A stretch of DNA of 64,000 bases from Sphingobacterium tabacisoli (GTDB taxonomy: Bacteria; Bacteroidota; Bacteroidia; Sphingobacteriales; Sphingobacteriaceae): the NCBI RefSeq assembly GCF_017908035.1, contig NZ_JAEQMU010000001.1, positions 1,860,001 to 1,924,000 on the forward strand, read 5' to 3'. Below are positions 56,331 through 64,000 of the stretch, piece after piece. Position 1 is the first letter of the stretch; every line of letters begins with the position of its first letter. The translations under genes were made by a program, and so were the position numbers. The notes beneath the pieces were generated by a model that worked only from the letters and a program-made list of their open reading frames with translations, ran no database searches and had not been told where the DNA came from.

Positions 56331-56670
56331 GTCCTACCTTCGGTATAGCTGGTGTATAGCCGGTCTAGTTCTCTATAATTATTAAATTTATTATTCATAA
56401 TTCATCAAGTATTAAATCCATTATCATTTTTCACCTTATTACTATCACTCTTATTATCGGACTTGCTCGATTTGTAAATAATACCTTCAAGTTTTGTACG
56501 CCGACTACGAATATCTAACCATGATACAATCAATGGCACGATTCGGTTTTATCAGCGATTTAACGGCAAAAATCTGAGTTTATCGGCACAGTGCTTCGTG
56601 CTGTCGTTTTAGCGCATCCATCTATTCCATTAGATTCGAACACATTGTCTATTTAAATATTTTTTCACGT

Positions 56671-56733
56671 ATTACCTTTTGTGGTACGATAAGCTCCAAA
56701 AATTAAGTCTTATCGTTCTTCGATTGGTAAAGA
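56671..56733. promoter_or_regulatory. degenerate copy of the AbiE promoter palindrome
   Basis: The segment aligns base for base with 48343-48405 at about 55 of 63 positions, including ATTACCTTTTG, ACGATAAG, GTCTTATCGTTC and TCGATTGGTAAAGA. The palindrome arms are damaged at its centre. No AbiEi-like reading frame follows it on the minus strand. Confidence 0.65.
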
Positions 56734-56850
56734 ATAGTGCAAATAATCAAAATGGCTAATTATTTTAATGCGTTAATTTCTTATTTTGCAATAAGTCAAT
56801 CGTAAAAACGGAACCATAAGTCTTAGTCTCATTTCAAAAAGCTTAAAAAC

Positions 56851-57138
56851 ATGATTTTAGAAGTAGCAGTATTAAACGTAAAGTCTGGCAGAACCCAAGA
56901 CTTTGAAAAAGACTTTCAAATAGCTACTCAATATATTTCGTCCATAGAGGGCTATCTGAAACACTCCTTACAGAAGTGCATCGAATTTGAGAACCAATAC
57001 CTCTTATTGGTAGAATGGACTTCAGTCGAAGCACATGAAGTAGGATTTCGTCAGTCACCGCAATACCAACAATGGAAAGCCTTACTGCACGATTATTACA
57101 ATCCTTTTCCCCAAGTTTTACATTACGAAAGCATATAA
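56851..57138 (+). CDS. antibiotic biosynthesis monooxygenase (ABM) domain protein
   Basis: This 95-residue ferredoxin-like protein of the ABM family (LEVAVLNVKSGRTQDFEKDF, IEGYLKHSLQKCIEFENQYL, LLVEWTSVEAHEVGFRQSP) typically forms dimers. The family includes small quinone-type monooxygenases and heme-degrading enzymes, so the substrate is open. The next gene starts 6 bp after the stop. Confidence 0.85.
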   Translation: MILEVAVLNVKSGRTQDFEKDFQIATQYISSIEGYLKHSLQKCIEFENQYLLLVEWTSVEAHEVGFRQSPQYQQWKALLHDYYNPFPQVLHYESI

Positions 57139-57144
57139 CCAAAC

Positions 57145-57483
57145 ATGATAAACTACAATAACAAAACATTTGTTGCTGTTGCCAACAGTGATAATGGAGA
57201 AACATCCGCTGATACCGTATTTAACTACAAACAAGAAGGTTCAATACTTACTGCACATTATCAAGGTGGTAAAATAATTTATGGCCATCTTATTGGGCTT
57301 GTGGACGAAGCGGGTATTATAGATATGCGGTATCACCAAATAAACAGTGAAGGAAAATTAATGACAGGAAAATGTATTTCTCGACCAGAAATTCTAACGA
57401 ATGGAAAAATACGATTGCATGAAGAATGGCAGTGGACATCAGGTGACTTATCTTCTGGTCAATCTGTTGTAGAAGAAATCTAA
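57145..57483 (+). CDS. N-acetylglutamate synthase-like small protein
   Basis: This 112-residue protein belongs to a small family often named n-acetylglutamate synthase: INYNNKTFVAVANSDNGE, AHYQGGKIIYGHLIGLVD and RLHEEWQWTSGDLSSGQSVV. No GNAT acetyl-CoA motif is visible, so the name should not be read as an activity. It is probably co-transcribed with the ABM gene. Confidence 0.75.
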   Translation: MINYNNKTFVAVANSDNGETSADTVFNYKQEGSILTAHYQGGKIIYGHLIGLVDEAGIIDMRYHQINSEGKLMTGKCISRPEILTNGKIRLHEEWQWTSGDLSSGQSVVEEI

Positions 57484-57682
57484 ACTATAATTAGGTAAAT
57501 CTACAAGCGATTCACTTTCATCCGTAAGGTCCAGCATTTTTACCAAAGAGAGTTACAGATCCTTTACGAACAATTTACTTTCATTCATGAACAGCACAAA
57601 ACAAGCCTAAATCCCGAAAACCAGCTTCAAATGGCACAAACACCTATTTTACATTTATTTTTATTATTAATCAATAAATCAA

Positions 57683-57745
57683 AGGGGTAAAATACCGCCA
57701 AAAAGTTTTTGGCACTTTTCGAATTTTGGCACTATTTTAACCCCT
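57683..57745. promoter_or_regulatory. nested palindromes in the 57484-57913 gap
   Basis: GCCAAAAA G TTTTTGGC (57697-57713) is a perfect 17-bp palindrome. It is framed by AGGGGTAAAATA (57683) and TATTTTAACCCCT (57733), an outer inverted repeat. It is probably an operator or RNA structure ahead of the EamA gene. No gene is seen in the gap. Confidence 0.45.
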
Positions 57746-57913
57746 CTATACATATTACTTTGTTATAGTCTCCATAATAACCACCTATCAGAAAAACATC
57801 ATCAGGTGAATTCACACTCTTGCCCCCTGGTCTAGGCCGTTGACGTTATTAATTTTAGCATTTTCCCGATAGTATTAGTTACTTTAGCATCGAAAACTCT
57901 AAAGCATTACAAC

Positions 57914-58330
57914 ATGTGGTGGATTTATGCCTTACTATCGGCTCTTTTTGCATCCCTAACAGCCATTTTTGCAAAGCTAAGTGTCGCCAATATCAGTTCC
58001 AACCTTGCCACAGGTATCCGTACCATCATTATTTTAATCTTGGTATGGTCTATTGTATTTTTTAAAGGCGAGGCGAAGGATATCAGTAGCATATCCAAAC
58101 AAAGTCTTTTCTTTCTGATTATTTCGGGAATTGCGACTGGACTATCCTGGTTATTTTACTTTAAAGCCTTACAGATTGGGAATGTTTCGCAGGTAGCTCT
58201 AGTCGACAAACTTAGCGTTGCCCTGACGATTGTATTGGCCGTTCTATTTCTTAACGAGTCACTTACTTGGAAAACTGCAATCGGTGCCGGGCTTATTATT
58301 GCAGGAACCTTAGTTATGATCGCAAAATAA
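57914..58330 (+). CDS. single-domain EamA/DMT transporter
   Basis: This 138-residue membrane protein is one EamA unit of about five TM helices (WWIYALLSALFASLTAIFA, FLIISGIATGLSWLFYFKAL, TAIGAGLIIAGTLVMIA). Most EamA exporters carry two such units; this half-size form would need to dimerise. Substrate unknown. A hydrolase gene follows after 26 bp. Confidence 0.9.
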   Translation: MWWIYALLSALFASLTAIFAKLSVANISSNLATGIRTIIILILVWSIVFFKGEAKDISSISKQSLFFLIISGIATGLSWLFYFKALQIGNVSQVALVDKLSVALTIVLAVLFLNESLTWKTAIGAGLIIAGTLVMIAK

Positions 58331-58356
58331 GTTACTTTCTTTACACCTCCCCCCCT

Positions 58357-59418
58357 ATGACCTCAACACGGATTATAATTACTGTAATACTTCTCTTCAT
58401 GCTATCTTTTAAAGCACGCACACAAGAGGCTGACAAAATAAAGCTTGAACAGACCTTTCATAAAGCTCAAGATAAGTACGATGCATTCGAAGCAAAACAT
58501 AGACGCACTATCAAAGCTAAAAACGTGGATTTATCCTATCTCGAATGGGGCGCTAGCACTAATAAAGAATTCGTTTTGGTATGGTTACATGGAAGTTTGA
58601 GCAATGCTTATGAACTCGCCCCCTACGCCGAAGAGTTTGTTAAAGTGGGCTATCGAGTGCTATCAATTGACCAATATAATTCGGGCAAGACTCTCCTTCC
58701 TGAATTTGACGCTTCGTTTGACGATCTGTCTGAAGATATCAAAACACTGTTGGACTCTTTACAAATTTCCCAAGTCGTACTAGGTGGTTTTTCGAGAGGT
58801 GGCTTCTTGGCTACCAATTTTTACCAACTATATCCTAGCTATGTAAAAGGACTGATTTTAGAAGACGGTGGTTCTGTCGCATTCAGCACCAGCTACCTCA
58901 AGCTAAACAAAGATGCACTACAACAAAAACTGAAAGACGTAACCCCTCCTGATGAAATCAAGGAGCAGTATTTTGCACAGTACCCTTCCAAGTTTAAAGC
59001 CTATCGCAGTCTATACGACTCCGCAGATACAACCAATCAATTCGAAATTCTCAGTTACATCCGACCAATGGGAGAACAATGGATAACCTATTATGGTCAA
59101 CCGGAATATTACCATATGCAGGATAGTTTGCATATGGCTGAGGCCATCTTTGATAGTCCAAATGTGAGTAAATACGCATCCTCTATTATCAAGGTCAATC
59201 CTCCTGTCATCTTTCAAAACCTAAAGATTCCAGTTCTGATTTTCGATCCTGTATCTACGGATGACCCTATCCCCGTTTACGAAGAGAATAAGAAGCTCGC
59301 TGAAAGTCATCCTCAATGGATAACACATATCGTGGTGGAAGGTGTCGCACACAACATTCATTATGCAGAGCCTCAAATCTTCATCAAAGCGATTACAGGC
59401 TTTCTAGCCAAGATTTAA
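58357..59418 (+). CDS. exported alpha/beta hydrolase
   Basis: The chosen start is MTSTRIIITVILLFML at 58357, which gives a signal peptide directly; an upstream Met at 58267 would overlap the EamA gene. The alpha/beta hydrolase fold shows an oxyanion-type LVWLHGSLSNAYELA, the nucleophile elbow GGFSRGG, and a late His in VVEGVAHNIHY. The acid is probably Asp in LIFDPVSTDDP. Substrate unknown. Confidence 0.85.
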   Translation: MTSTRIIITVILLFMLSFKARTQEADKIKLEQTFHKAQDKYDAFEAKHRRTIKAKNVDLSYLEWGASTNKEFVLVWLHGSLSNAYELAPYAEEFVKVGYRVLSIDQYNSGKTLLPEFDASFDDLSEDIKTLLDSLQISQVVLGGFSRGGFLATNFYQLYPSYVKGLILEDGGSVAFSTSYLKLNKDALQQKLKDVTPPDEIKEQYFAQYPSKFKAYRSLYDSADTTNQFEILSYIRPMGEQWITYYGQPEYYHMQDSLHMAEAIFDSPNVSKYASSIIKVNPPVIFQNLKIPVLIFDPVSTDDPIPVYEENKKLAESHPQWITHIVVEGVAHNIHYAEPQIFIKAITGFLAKI

Positions 59419-59493
59419 AACGACTATTTTTGAACTATAAGTACCATGGGACTGTCCCAAAAGGTATACTGAGACAGTCTCATAGTCCGCGAG

Positions 59494-61050
59494 TTAATTA
59501 CCGCTGATTCTTGTTGATTTTAGATTCGTCGGCCACTCCATCTGCTTACCGTTCTTATCTATCGGCAGTACAATTCTATCCCGCGATACCAGCTCTGGTT
59601 CTTCACAGGCTAGGTATGTTAAAATAGCAACGATAATGGCATTTTGCCGAACGTCATCAAATACTATCTTATCATAAGTGTCGCGATTGGTATGCCAAGT
59701 CAGTTTACCATAATCCCATGATGTAGACGATAGTCCAAATGCAGGTATGCCTCGTTGCACAAAGGAAGAGTGGTCACTGCCACCAGTTCCTGGCATTCCC
59801 GGGAATGTAGTCTGAATCTCCTTGCGGAACTCTTCGGGCAGGTATTGAAGCCAACGGCCAATGTATTCATACGATTTTTCAAAACCACTACCAGCAATGC
59901 GCACAATTCTTCCGGTTCCGTTGTCCTGATTCCATACCACCTGAATATTCTTAGCGATCTCAGGATGATCTTCTACAAAAGCCGAAGATCCATTCAACCC
60001 TTGTTCCTCACTGCCCCAATTTCCCACCAAGATAGTCCGCTTATTATTCGGATATACCTTCTGTAAGATACGCACCGCTTCCATCATCGTGATTACTCCT
60101 GTCGCATTATCGGTTGCTCCTGTTCCGCCATCCCATGAGTCTAAATGCGCCGACAACACCACATATTCATTCGGCTTTTCTTTACCTTTTATCTCAGCAA
60201 TACTGTTATACGTTTTTGCCGTACCGAGCTCCTTCGAATTACCTTCCAGCAGAACCCTAGGCTTAACTCCTCTCTCGGCCATGCGATATAGCGTACCATA
60301 GTCTTCCAAAGCTATATTGAACACAGGAATCCGCTTTGACTTGGCATCAAATATCCGTGTCAATCCAGGTAATTCAGTCCAATAAGAGTCCATTACCGCC
60401 AGCGCTCCTGCATCCTCAAGAGCCAAAGGCAGGGTACGTCTAGTGTACCCCGTATAAGACATACTGAGGTCCCACTTTTTCTGTTGTTCATTTTTTAATC
60501 TCTGGTGTTTATCATAGCCTTGATCCGAAGCCGATTCTTTCCAATTTGCATCGGAACGACCAGATATAGGATTCATACCGATCAAAACAATCTTACCTTT
60601 TACAGTCTTTAACCAAGCCTGAAAATCGGTCGCCGAGTTAAAAACTGGCATCGCTACCACTTCGGCTTCTACTCCCTTACTTTTCGTCGCAGGGCTAAAT
60701 GCCAGTTGGGTACCTTCTAACGACTTCACTCGGGGAAATGTCATGGTAGCCTGCGAAGTACCCCTATCCCATGAACGCCACTCACCATAAACTTCATTAC
60801 GTGCCACAGCCCCTAGCTCCGTATATGTTTTCACCACCCAGTCGTGCGCCTGTTGCATCTGTGGACTTCCCACCAAACGTGGTCCTATCATATCCACCAG
60901 TTCGAAGGCATAGTTCTTCAGATAGGAATTAGTATTCGCTTCCTGAACGATAGCAGAGACAACAGCATCCTTATCCTGTGCAACAGCAGAGGCTGTGCAA
61001 ACAAGCATGCCTGCCAGTCCCAAAGATTTTAAAATTGTATTTTTTCTCAT
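59494..61050 (-). CDS. M28 family zinc metallopeptidase
   Basis: This 518-residue exported peptidase (signal peptide ends ASAVAQ) has a PA-type inserted domain (KGKIVLIGMNPISG region) and an M28 catalytic domain. Zinc-binding segments are VLSAHLDSWDGGTGATDNA, GSEEQGLNGS and GGSDHSSFVQRGIPAFG, with the His/Asp/Glu/His set in place. It probably acts as an aminopeptidase in the periplasm or at the cell surface. Confidence 0.93.
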   Translation of the reverse strand: MRKNTILKSLGLAGMLVCTASAVAQDKDAVVSAIVQEANTNSYLKNYAFELVDMIGPRLVGSPQMQQAHDWVVKTYTELGAVARNEVYGEWRSWDRGTSQATMTFPRVKSLEGTQLAFSPATKSKGVEAEVVAMPVFNSATDFQAWLKTVKGKIVLIGMNPISGRSDANWKESASDQGYDKHQRLKNEQQKKWDLSMSYTGYTRRTLPLALEDAGALAVMDSYWTELPGLTRIFDAKSKRIPVFNIALEDYGTLYRMAERGVKPRVLLEGNSKELGTAKTYNSIAEIKGKEKPNEYVVLSAHLDSWDGGTGATDNATGVITMMEAVRILQKVYPNNKRTILVGNWGSEEQGLNGSSAFVEDHPEIAKNIQVVWNQDNGTGRIVRIAGSGFEKSYEYIGRWLQYLPEEFRKEIQTTFPGMPGTGGSDHSSFVQRGIPAFGLSSTSWDYGKLTWHTNRDTYDKIVFDDVRQNAIIVAILTYLACEEPELVSRDRIVLPIDKNGKQMEWPTNLKSTRISGN

Positions 61051-61147
61051 CAGTATATAATTAGCTCATTCTAAATCTACTAAAGATAGTACATAAAATG
61101 AACTAAATACACAATAAGATATAGATTGCTTAGGCCTTTGCGGGATA

Positions 61148-62227
61148 TCAGTTCAAAGACCATTCGACAAACGAATGCATCACCTCTTTCCAATGAGGCT
61201 TGCTATGATCCGCTTTCCCTTCATTTACTTCAAAGAAATTATGTTCCAGGTTAGCATATCTCCTATAAGTCAGATTATCCTTATGCTCTCTGATAAAATA
61301 CAAAGGAATCAGGTCACACAGATCGCTGATAATATCTGCTGTACCATAGGCTAGATAAATAGGCTTTTCCAATTTAACCAAATAATCAATAGTAGGTTTA
61401 GAAAAGGAATGCCAAGCCACTAGATTAGAATCTTCTTTTCTTTTCTGGGCATCATTTGCCTCCCGATAAAATTGATAAAGCCCCTCTATTTTTTCATTAG
61501 CCTGCTCCCAGGATATAATCTTATTCTCAGCATCTTTTCTCGCTTGGCGGACAAGCTGGTCAATCCGTCCAAAAGCATTGAAACCAAACAGTCCTAACTT
61601 GGATATACGGTTATATTTCATGGCGATATCCAAAGCAATCTTTGAACCCTGAGAGTGTCCTGCAACAACGAGTTTCGAGTTGTCCACCCAATCTTGTTCT
61701 TTTAAGAAGTCCAGCACTTCGATCGCCCGATTGGTATAATTTTCTAAATAATCTGCTTCTTGAAATTCTTGTGTTGGTATATTCTTATCTTCAGAATTGC
61801 CAAAATACCAATACGAATTGTTGACTTGATTTTCGTTTACCATTAGCGGAGTATGAGGCATAGAAACAACCACCAGATGATAGTGTTTTACAATCTCCTG
61901 ATAATCAAAATTGGAGATACCGCCAGCCATCATCCAAGGTCCCTCTTTTTCGAAGTTGATATACAGAGGAAGAGGCAATGAACCTTGACACCAAAGGAAT
62001 ATAGGTTTTCGTTCCTTGACATCTTTATCAATCACCAAAAAAGTCGTCGAATCTACTCCTTTACCAAGTGTAAAACTTGTCGTCTCCTGATTGATAATGC
62101 GCTTATCCTGAGAAAAGCCTACCGAATATGAACATATCAAAAGTATCATTAATATAACCACTTTGACGGAGCTATACGTATGGGCAGTATTCGCTACTCT
62201 TCTTTTGATTCCAATAATCTGAAGCAT
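61148..62227 (-). CDS. exported alpha/beta hydrolase (prolyl-peptidase-like)
   Basis: This 359-residue protein has an internal signal-like segment (VVILMILLICSYSVGFSQ at about 23-40), so the start may be later than the first Met. The nucleophile elbow is AGHSQGSK. The late-acid and His region is AYGTADIISDLCDLIP and NLEHNFFE. The closing helix ends in SFVEWSLN. Substrate not identifiable. Confidence 0.85.
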   Translation of the reverse strand: MLQIIGIKRRVANTAHTYSSVKVVILMILLICSYSVGFSQDKRIINQETTSFTLGKGVDSTTFLVIDKDVKERKPIFLWCQGSLPLPLYINFEKEGPWMMAGGISNFDYQEIVKHYHLVVVSMPHTPLMVNENQVNNSYWYFGNSEDKNIPTQEFQEADYLENYTNRAIEVLDFLKEQDWVDNSKLVVAGHSQGSKIALDIAMKYNRISKLGLFGFNAFGRIDQLVRQARKDAENKIISWEQANEKIEGLYQFYREANDAQKRKEDSNLVAWHSFSKPTIDYLVKLEKPIYLAYGTADIISDLCDLIPLYFIREHKDNLTYRRYANLEHNFFEVNEGKADHSKPHWKEVMHSFVEWSLN

Positions 62228-62370
62228 ACTTTAATATAAAAAAATAGAATGATTTCAGCTCTTTTGAGCCCAATGGTTTATATGTATAGACATTTTATGT
62301 CTCTGAGCTAGCGAAAAGAATGATAACAAAACAGACCGTTCACAAACCTTAGAGACACAATAGAGATTCT

Positions 62371-63030
62371 TTATTTACTTTTTGCTTTCGCCGTTTTCTT
62401 TACCAAGCCCTTCAGCTCTGTTTTCAAACCAGCTATTTCCTTATTTGCAATTTCCAGTAGTTCAGTTTTCTCCTCCAGCTCCCGTTGCATCGTTACAACC
62501 CTCAGTTCCAACACACTAATCTTACGCGAATTTGTTCTTCTGACCGTAGTAAGCAAATCTTCTAAGGTATACAGCAGGTACGAACGTAGTCCGACTCTAT
62601 CGATGTCAAGAGAATAACCATCAGCTTCTTTACCCCCTTTGCCCTCTTTTTCATACACCAGCCCCATATCCATCAACCATGCTACGCCGTTCTTGTCTAC
62701 CTCTACGTTATTTGCGTTTCTTTTTATCTTGATCGTCTTCTTTCCCCGTTCTAAGTTCTTCGATCTCAAAACCCGGATAATGGGCATAAGGCGGTGCTCT
62801 AAGAGTACTAATAGTTGATTAGGAGACTCATTGGTAAGAATTTTTTTTGCAAGTTCTGCCGGCTCACTGCTATTCATGCCGACGAAAAAATTCACCCAGG
62901 TACTAGAACATATCTCCTTTTTCGGAGGCATATTCCAGTTAATACCCATATTACTTTGTATAAAGACCGTTGGATACCACACCAGCCTATCTAAATCTTC
63001 ACAGGTCTCTTGAAATGTTCTTAAGCTCAT
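62371..63030 (-). CDS. hypothetical protein with C-terminal coiled coil
   Basis: Not recognised. The 219-residue protein has an N-terminal globular part rich in Trp and Asn (DRLVWYPTVFIQSNMG, SSTWVNFFVGMNS). A Lys-rich middle (RGKKTIKIKRNAN) precedes a C-terminal coiled coil (VVTMQRELEEKTELLEIANK). No signal peptide or TM is seen. Monocistronic. Confidence 0.6.
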   Translation of the reverse strand: MSLRTFQETCEDLDRLVWYPTVFIQSNMGINWNMPPKKEICSSTWVNFFVGMNSSEPAELAKKILTNESPNQLLVLLEHRLMPIIRVLRSKNLERGKKTIKIKRNANNVEVDKNGVAWLMDMGLVYEKEGKGGKEADGYSLDIDRVGLRSYLLYTLEDLLTTVRRTNSRKISVLELRVVTMQRELEEKTELLEIANKEIAGLKTELKGLVKKTAKAKSK

Positions 63031-63252
63031 TACTATAACTTAACTAATATCTGTTTCTTTTACACTGCTCCGTCTGCTAACAAAATCATTCTAAATATAT
63101 TCATTTGGATGTATATATAGTTTTGATGTTCAAAACTATCAGTTTTCAACACCCCTTCACGATAATTGTTAACCTCAAGGTTAAAAAAAACTATATATAT
63201 TGACATTCAGCTCCGTAATGGGGGAAGTCGAATCGGCTTAATCTTTTTTTCA

Positions 63253-63260
63253 TACCTTTG
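63253..63260 (+). promoter_or_regulatory. -7 box with a long leader upstream of the MFS gene
   Basis: TACCTTTG matches TAnnTTTG, but no clear -33 TTTG is present. The leader to the ATG at 63398 is about 135 nt and contains TAGAAACC/GGTTTCTA around AACTTCT (63346-63368), an 8-bp hairpin shortly before the gene. Nothing else is seen in 63031-63397. Confidence 0.45.
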
Positions 63261-63397
63261 CAAAAAAAAGATCATGTTTTTCTATTTAAAAATTAGCTAA
63301 ATAAATTCTTCCCTGTTATCTCACGATAATAGACCTATGTATTGTTAGAAACCAACTTCTGGTTTCTAGGAGAATTTTATTATCTAATATTTTTAAA

Positions 63398-64000
63398 ATG
63401 AAAAATCAAAAAAAGTCATTTATTTGGCTTATTATATTTCTTGTTGGGTTTCCGCAAATCAGTGAAACCATATACACCCCTTCCCTTTCCGAACTTGCGA
63501 CACACTATGGTGTCACAGGCAATCAGATCCAACAAACACTCAGCATCTATTTTGCTGGATTTGCGATTGGCGTATTCCTATGGGGGATACTATCTGATTT
63601 TATCGGACGAAAATCAGCTATGCTTATCGGTATTGTAATATATATCGCAGGTTCTTTTTTATGCCTACATGCCGTTGATTTTCAAGCATTACTTTTGGCC
63701 CGGTTCGTACAGGCAGTAGGTGCCTCAGTCGGTTCCAATGTTAGCCAGACCATTCTACGTGATACCTATAGTGATAAAGAGCGTATTGCTGTATTCAGCA
63801 AAATATCTGCAGTTTTGGCTTTTTCCCCTGCTATAGGCCCTTTACTAGGTAGTGTTGTAGCCTCGATCTGGGATGTCTCTATGTTGTTCAAACTGTTGAT
63901 TTTAATAGGCGGTATCGCCCTACTTTGGTCTATCACCGGATTGGTGGAGACCTTAGATTTCGAATCAAAGCCAAAATATGACTTCAAAAAAATCGGTAGA
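63398..64000 (+). CDS. Bcr/CflA-type MFS multidrug efflux transporter, partial
   Basis: Translation from ATG at 63398 stays open to the window end (201 codons) and the 3' end is missing. It begins with hydrophobic TM1 and the ETIYTPSLSELATHY segment typical of Bcr/CflA pumps. The MFS A motif follows (GILSDFIGRKSAMLIG) and then LLLARFVQAVGAS. About six of the expected 12 TM helices are in the window. Proton-driven drug or chloramphenicol-type efflux is the family role; the substrate is unknown. Confidence 0.88.
   Translation, partial: MKNQKKSFIWLIIFLVGFPQISETIYTPSLSELATHYGVTGNQIQQTLSIYFAGFAIGVFLWGILSDFIGRKSAMLIGIVIYIAGSFLCLHAVDFQALLLARFVQAVGASVGSNVSQTILRDTYSDKERIAVFSKISAVLAFSPAIGPLLGSVVASIWDVSMLFKLLILIGGIALLWSITGLVETLDFESKPKYDFKKIGR

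Noticed and set aside
56401..56575. Short minus-strand coding remnant (SWLDIRSRRTKLEGIIYKSS)
   Set aside because: The frame is closed by stops after about 48 codons and matches no family I know.

Overview
The window looks like chromosome from a member of the Bacteroidota, most likely the Sphingobacteriaceae (Sphingobacterium/Pedobacter type). The support is a SusC/RagA-FecR-ECF sigma cassette, a CTnDOT-like integrase with RteC, and promoters of the Bacteroidota TTTG-N19-TAnnTTTG form, clearest in front of tRNA-Ser. No database search was possible, so genus-level placement is an inference.

Layout. 1-4764: TonB-linked outer-membrane transducer (frameshifted, running off the left edge), FecR anti-sigma and ECF sigma, all on the minus strand. 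4828-12060: a compact minus-strand operon of two hybrid histidine kinases, two single-domain receivers, CheR and CheB. 12169-17445: housekeeping genes (GreA/B-like protein, Ala-rich lipoprotein, folD, lepA, class II fructose-bisphosphate aldolase). 17647-21559: plus-strand run of Spx/ArsC-like protein, M1 peptidase, a carboxypeptidase-regulatory-domain protein and a class A beta-lactamase-like hydrolase, followed by a REP/MITE-like element. 21920-27531: CBM9-like protein, NahK-like kinase, CorC/HlyC protein, thioredoxin, GH25 lysozyme-like protein and bestrophin.

27718-56146 is an integrated genomic island of about 28.4 kb. It sits in the 3' end of tRNA-Ser(UGA) and is bounded by an exact 23-bp direct repeat of the tRNA 3' end. 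Next to the tRNA lie a tyrosine integrase, RteC, an HTH protein and a replication pair (initiator-like protein and DnaC-like ATPase). No relaxase or conjugation gene is visible. The cargo is mostly defence-like: a minus-strand set of NT/HEPN-like genes, an XRE regulator, a MerR-HEPN fusion, and a seven-gene minus-strand operon ordered AbiEi-AbiEii-HsdR-HsdM-HsdS-(beta-helix/two-TM protein)-DUF262/DUF1524 nuclease. Its promoter carries a perfect 37-bp palindrome. Divergent from it is a TOTE-type primase-helicase. The right part holds diverged direct repeats with a possible small TM peptide, an FRG-domain protein and a four-gene overlapping operon (253-aa protein, DUF5675, two small hydrophobic proteins). 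Two small DNA-binding genes precede the right att site.

56147-64000 returns to chromosome: the displaced tRNA terminator, a decamer repeat, a degenerate second copy of the AbiE operator, ABM-domain and NAGS-like proteins, EamA, two alpha/beta hydrolases, an M28 peptidase, a coiled-coil protein of unknown function and the start of a Bcr/CflA-type MFS pump.

The most unusual points are the AbiE toxin-antitoxin pair heading a type I R-M operon with a translationally coupled membrane protein, the NT/HEPN cassette, the lysis-like four-gene operon, and a copy of the AbiE promoter palindrome outside the island.
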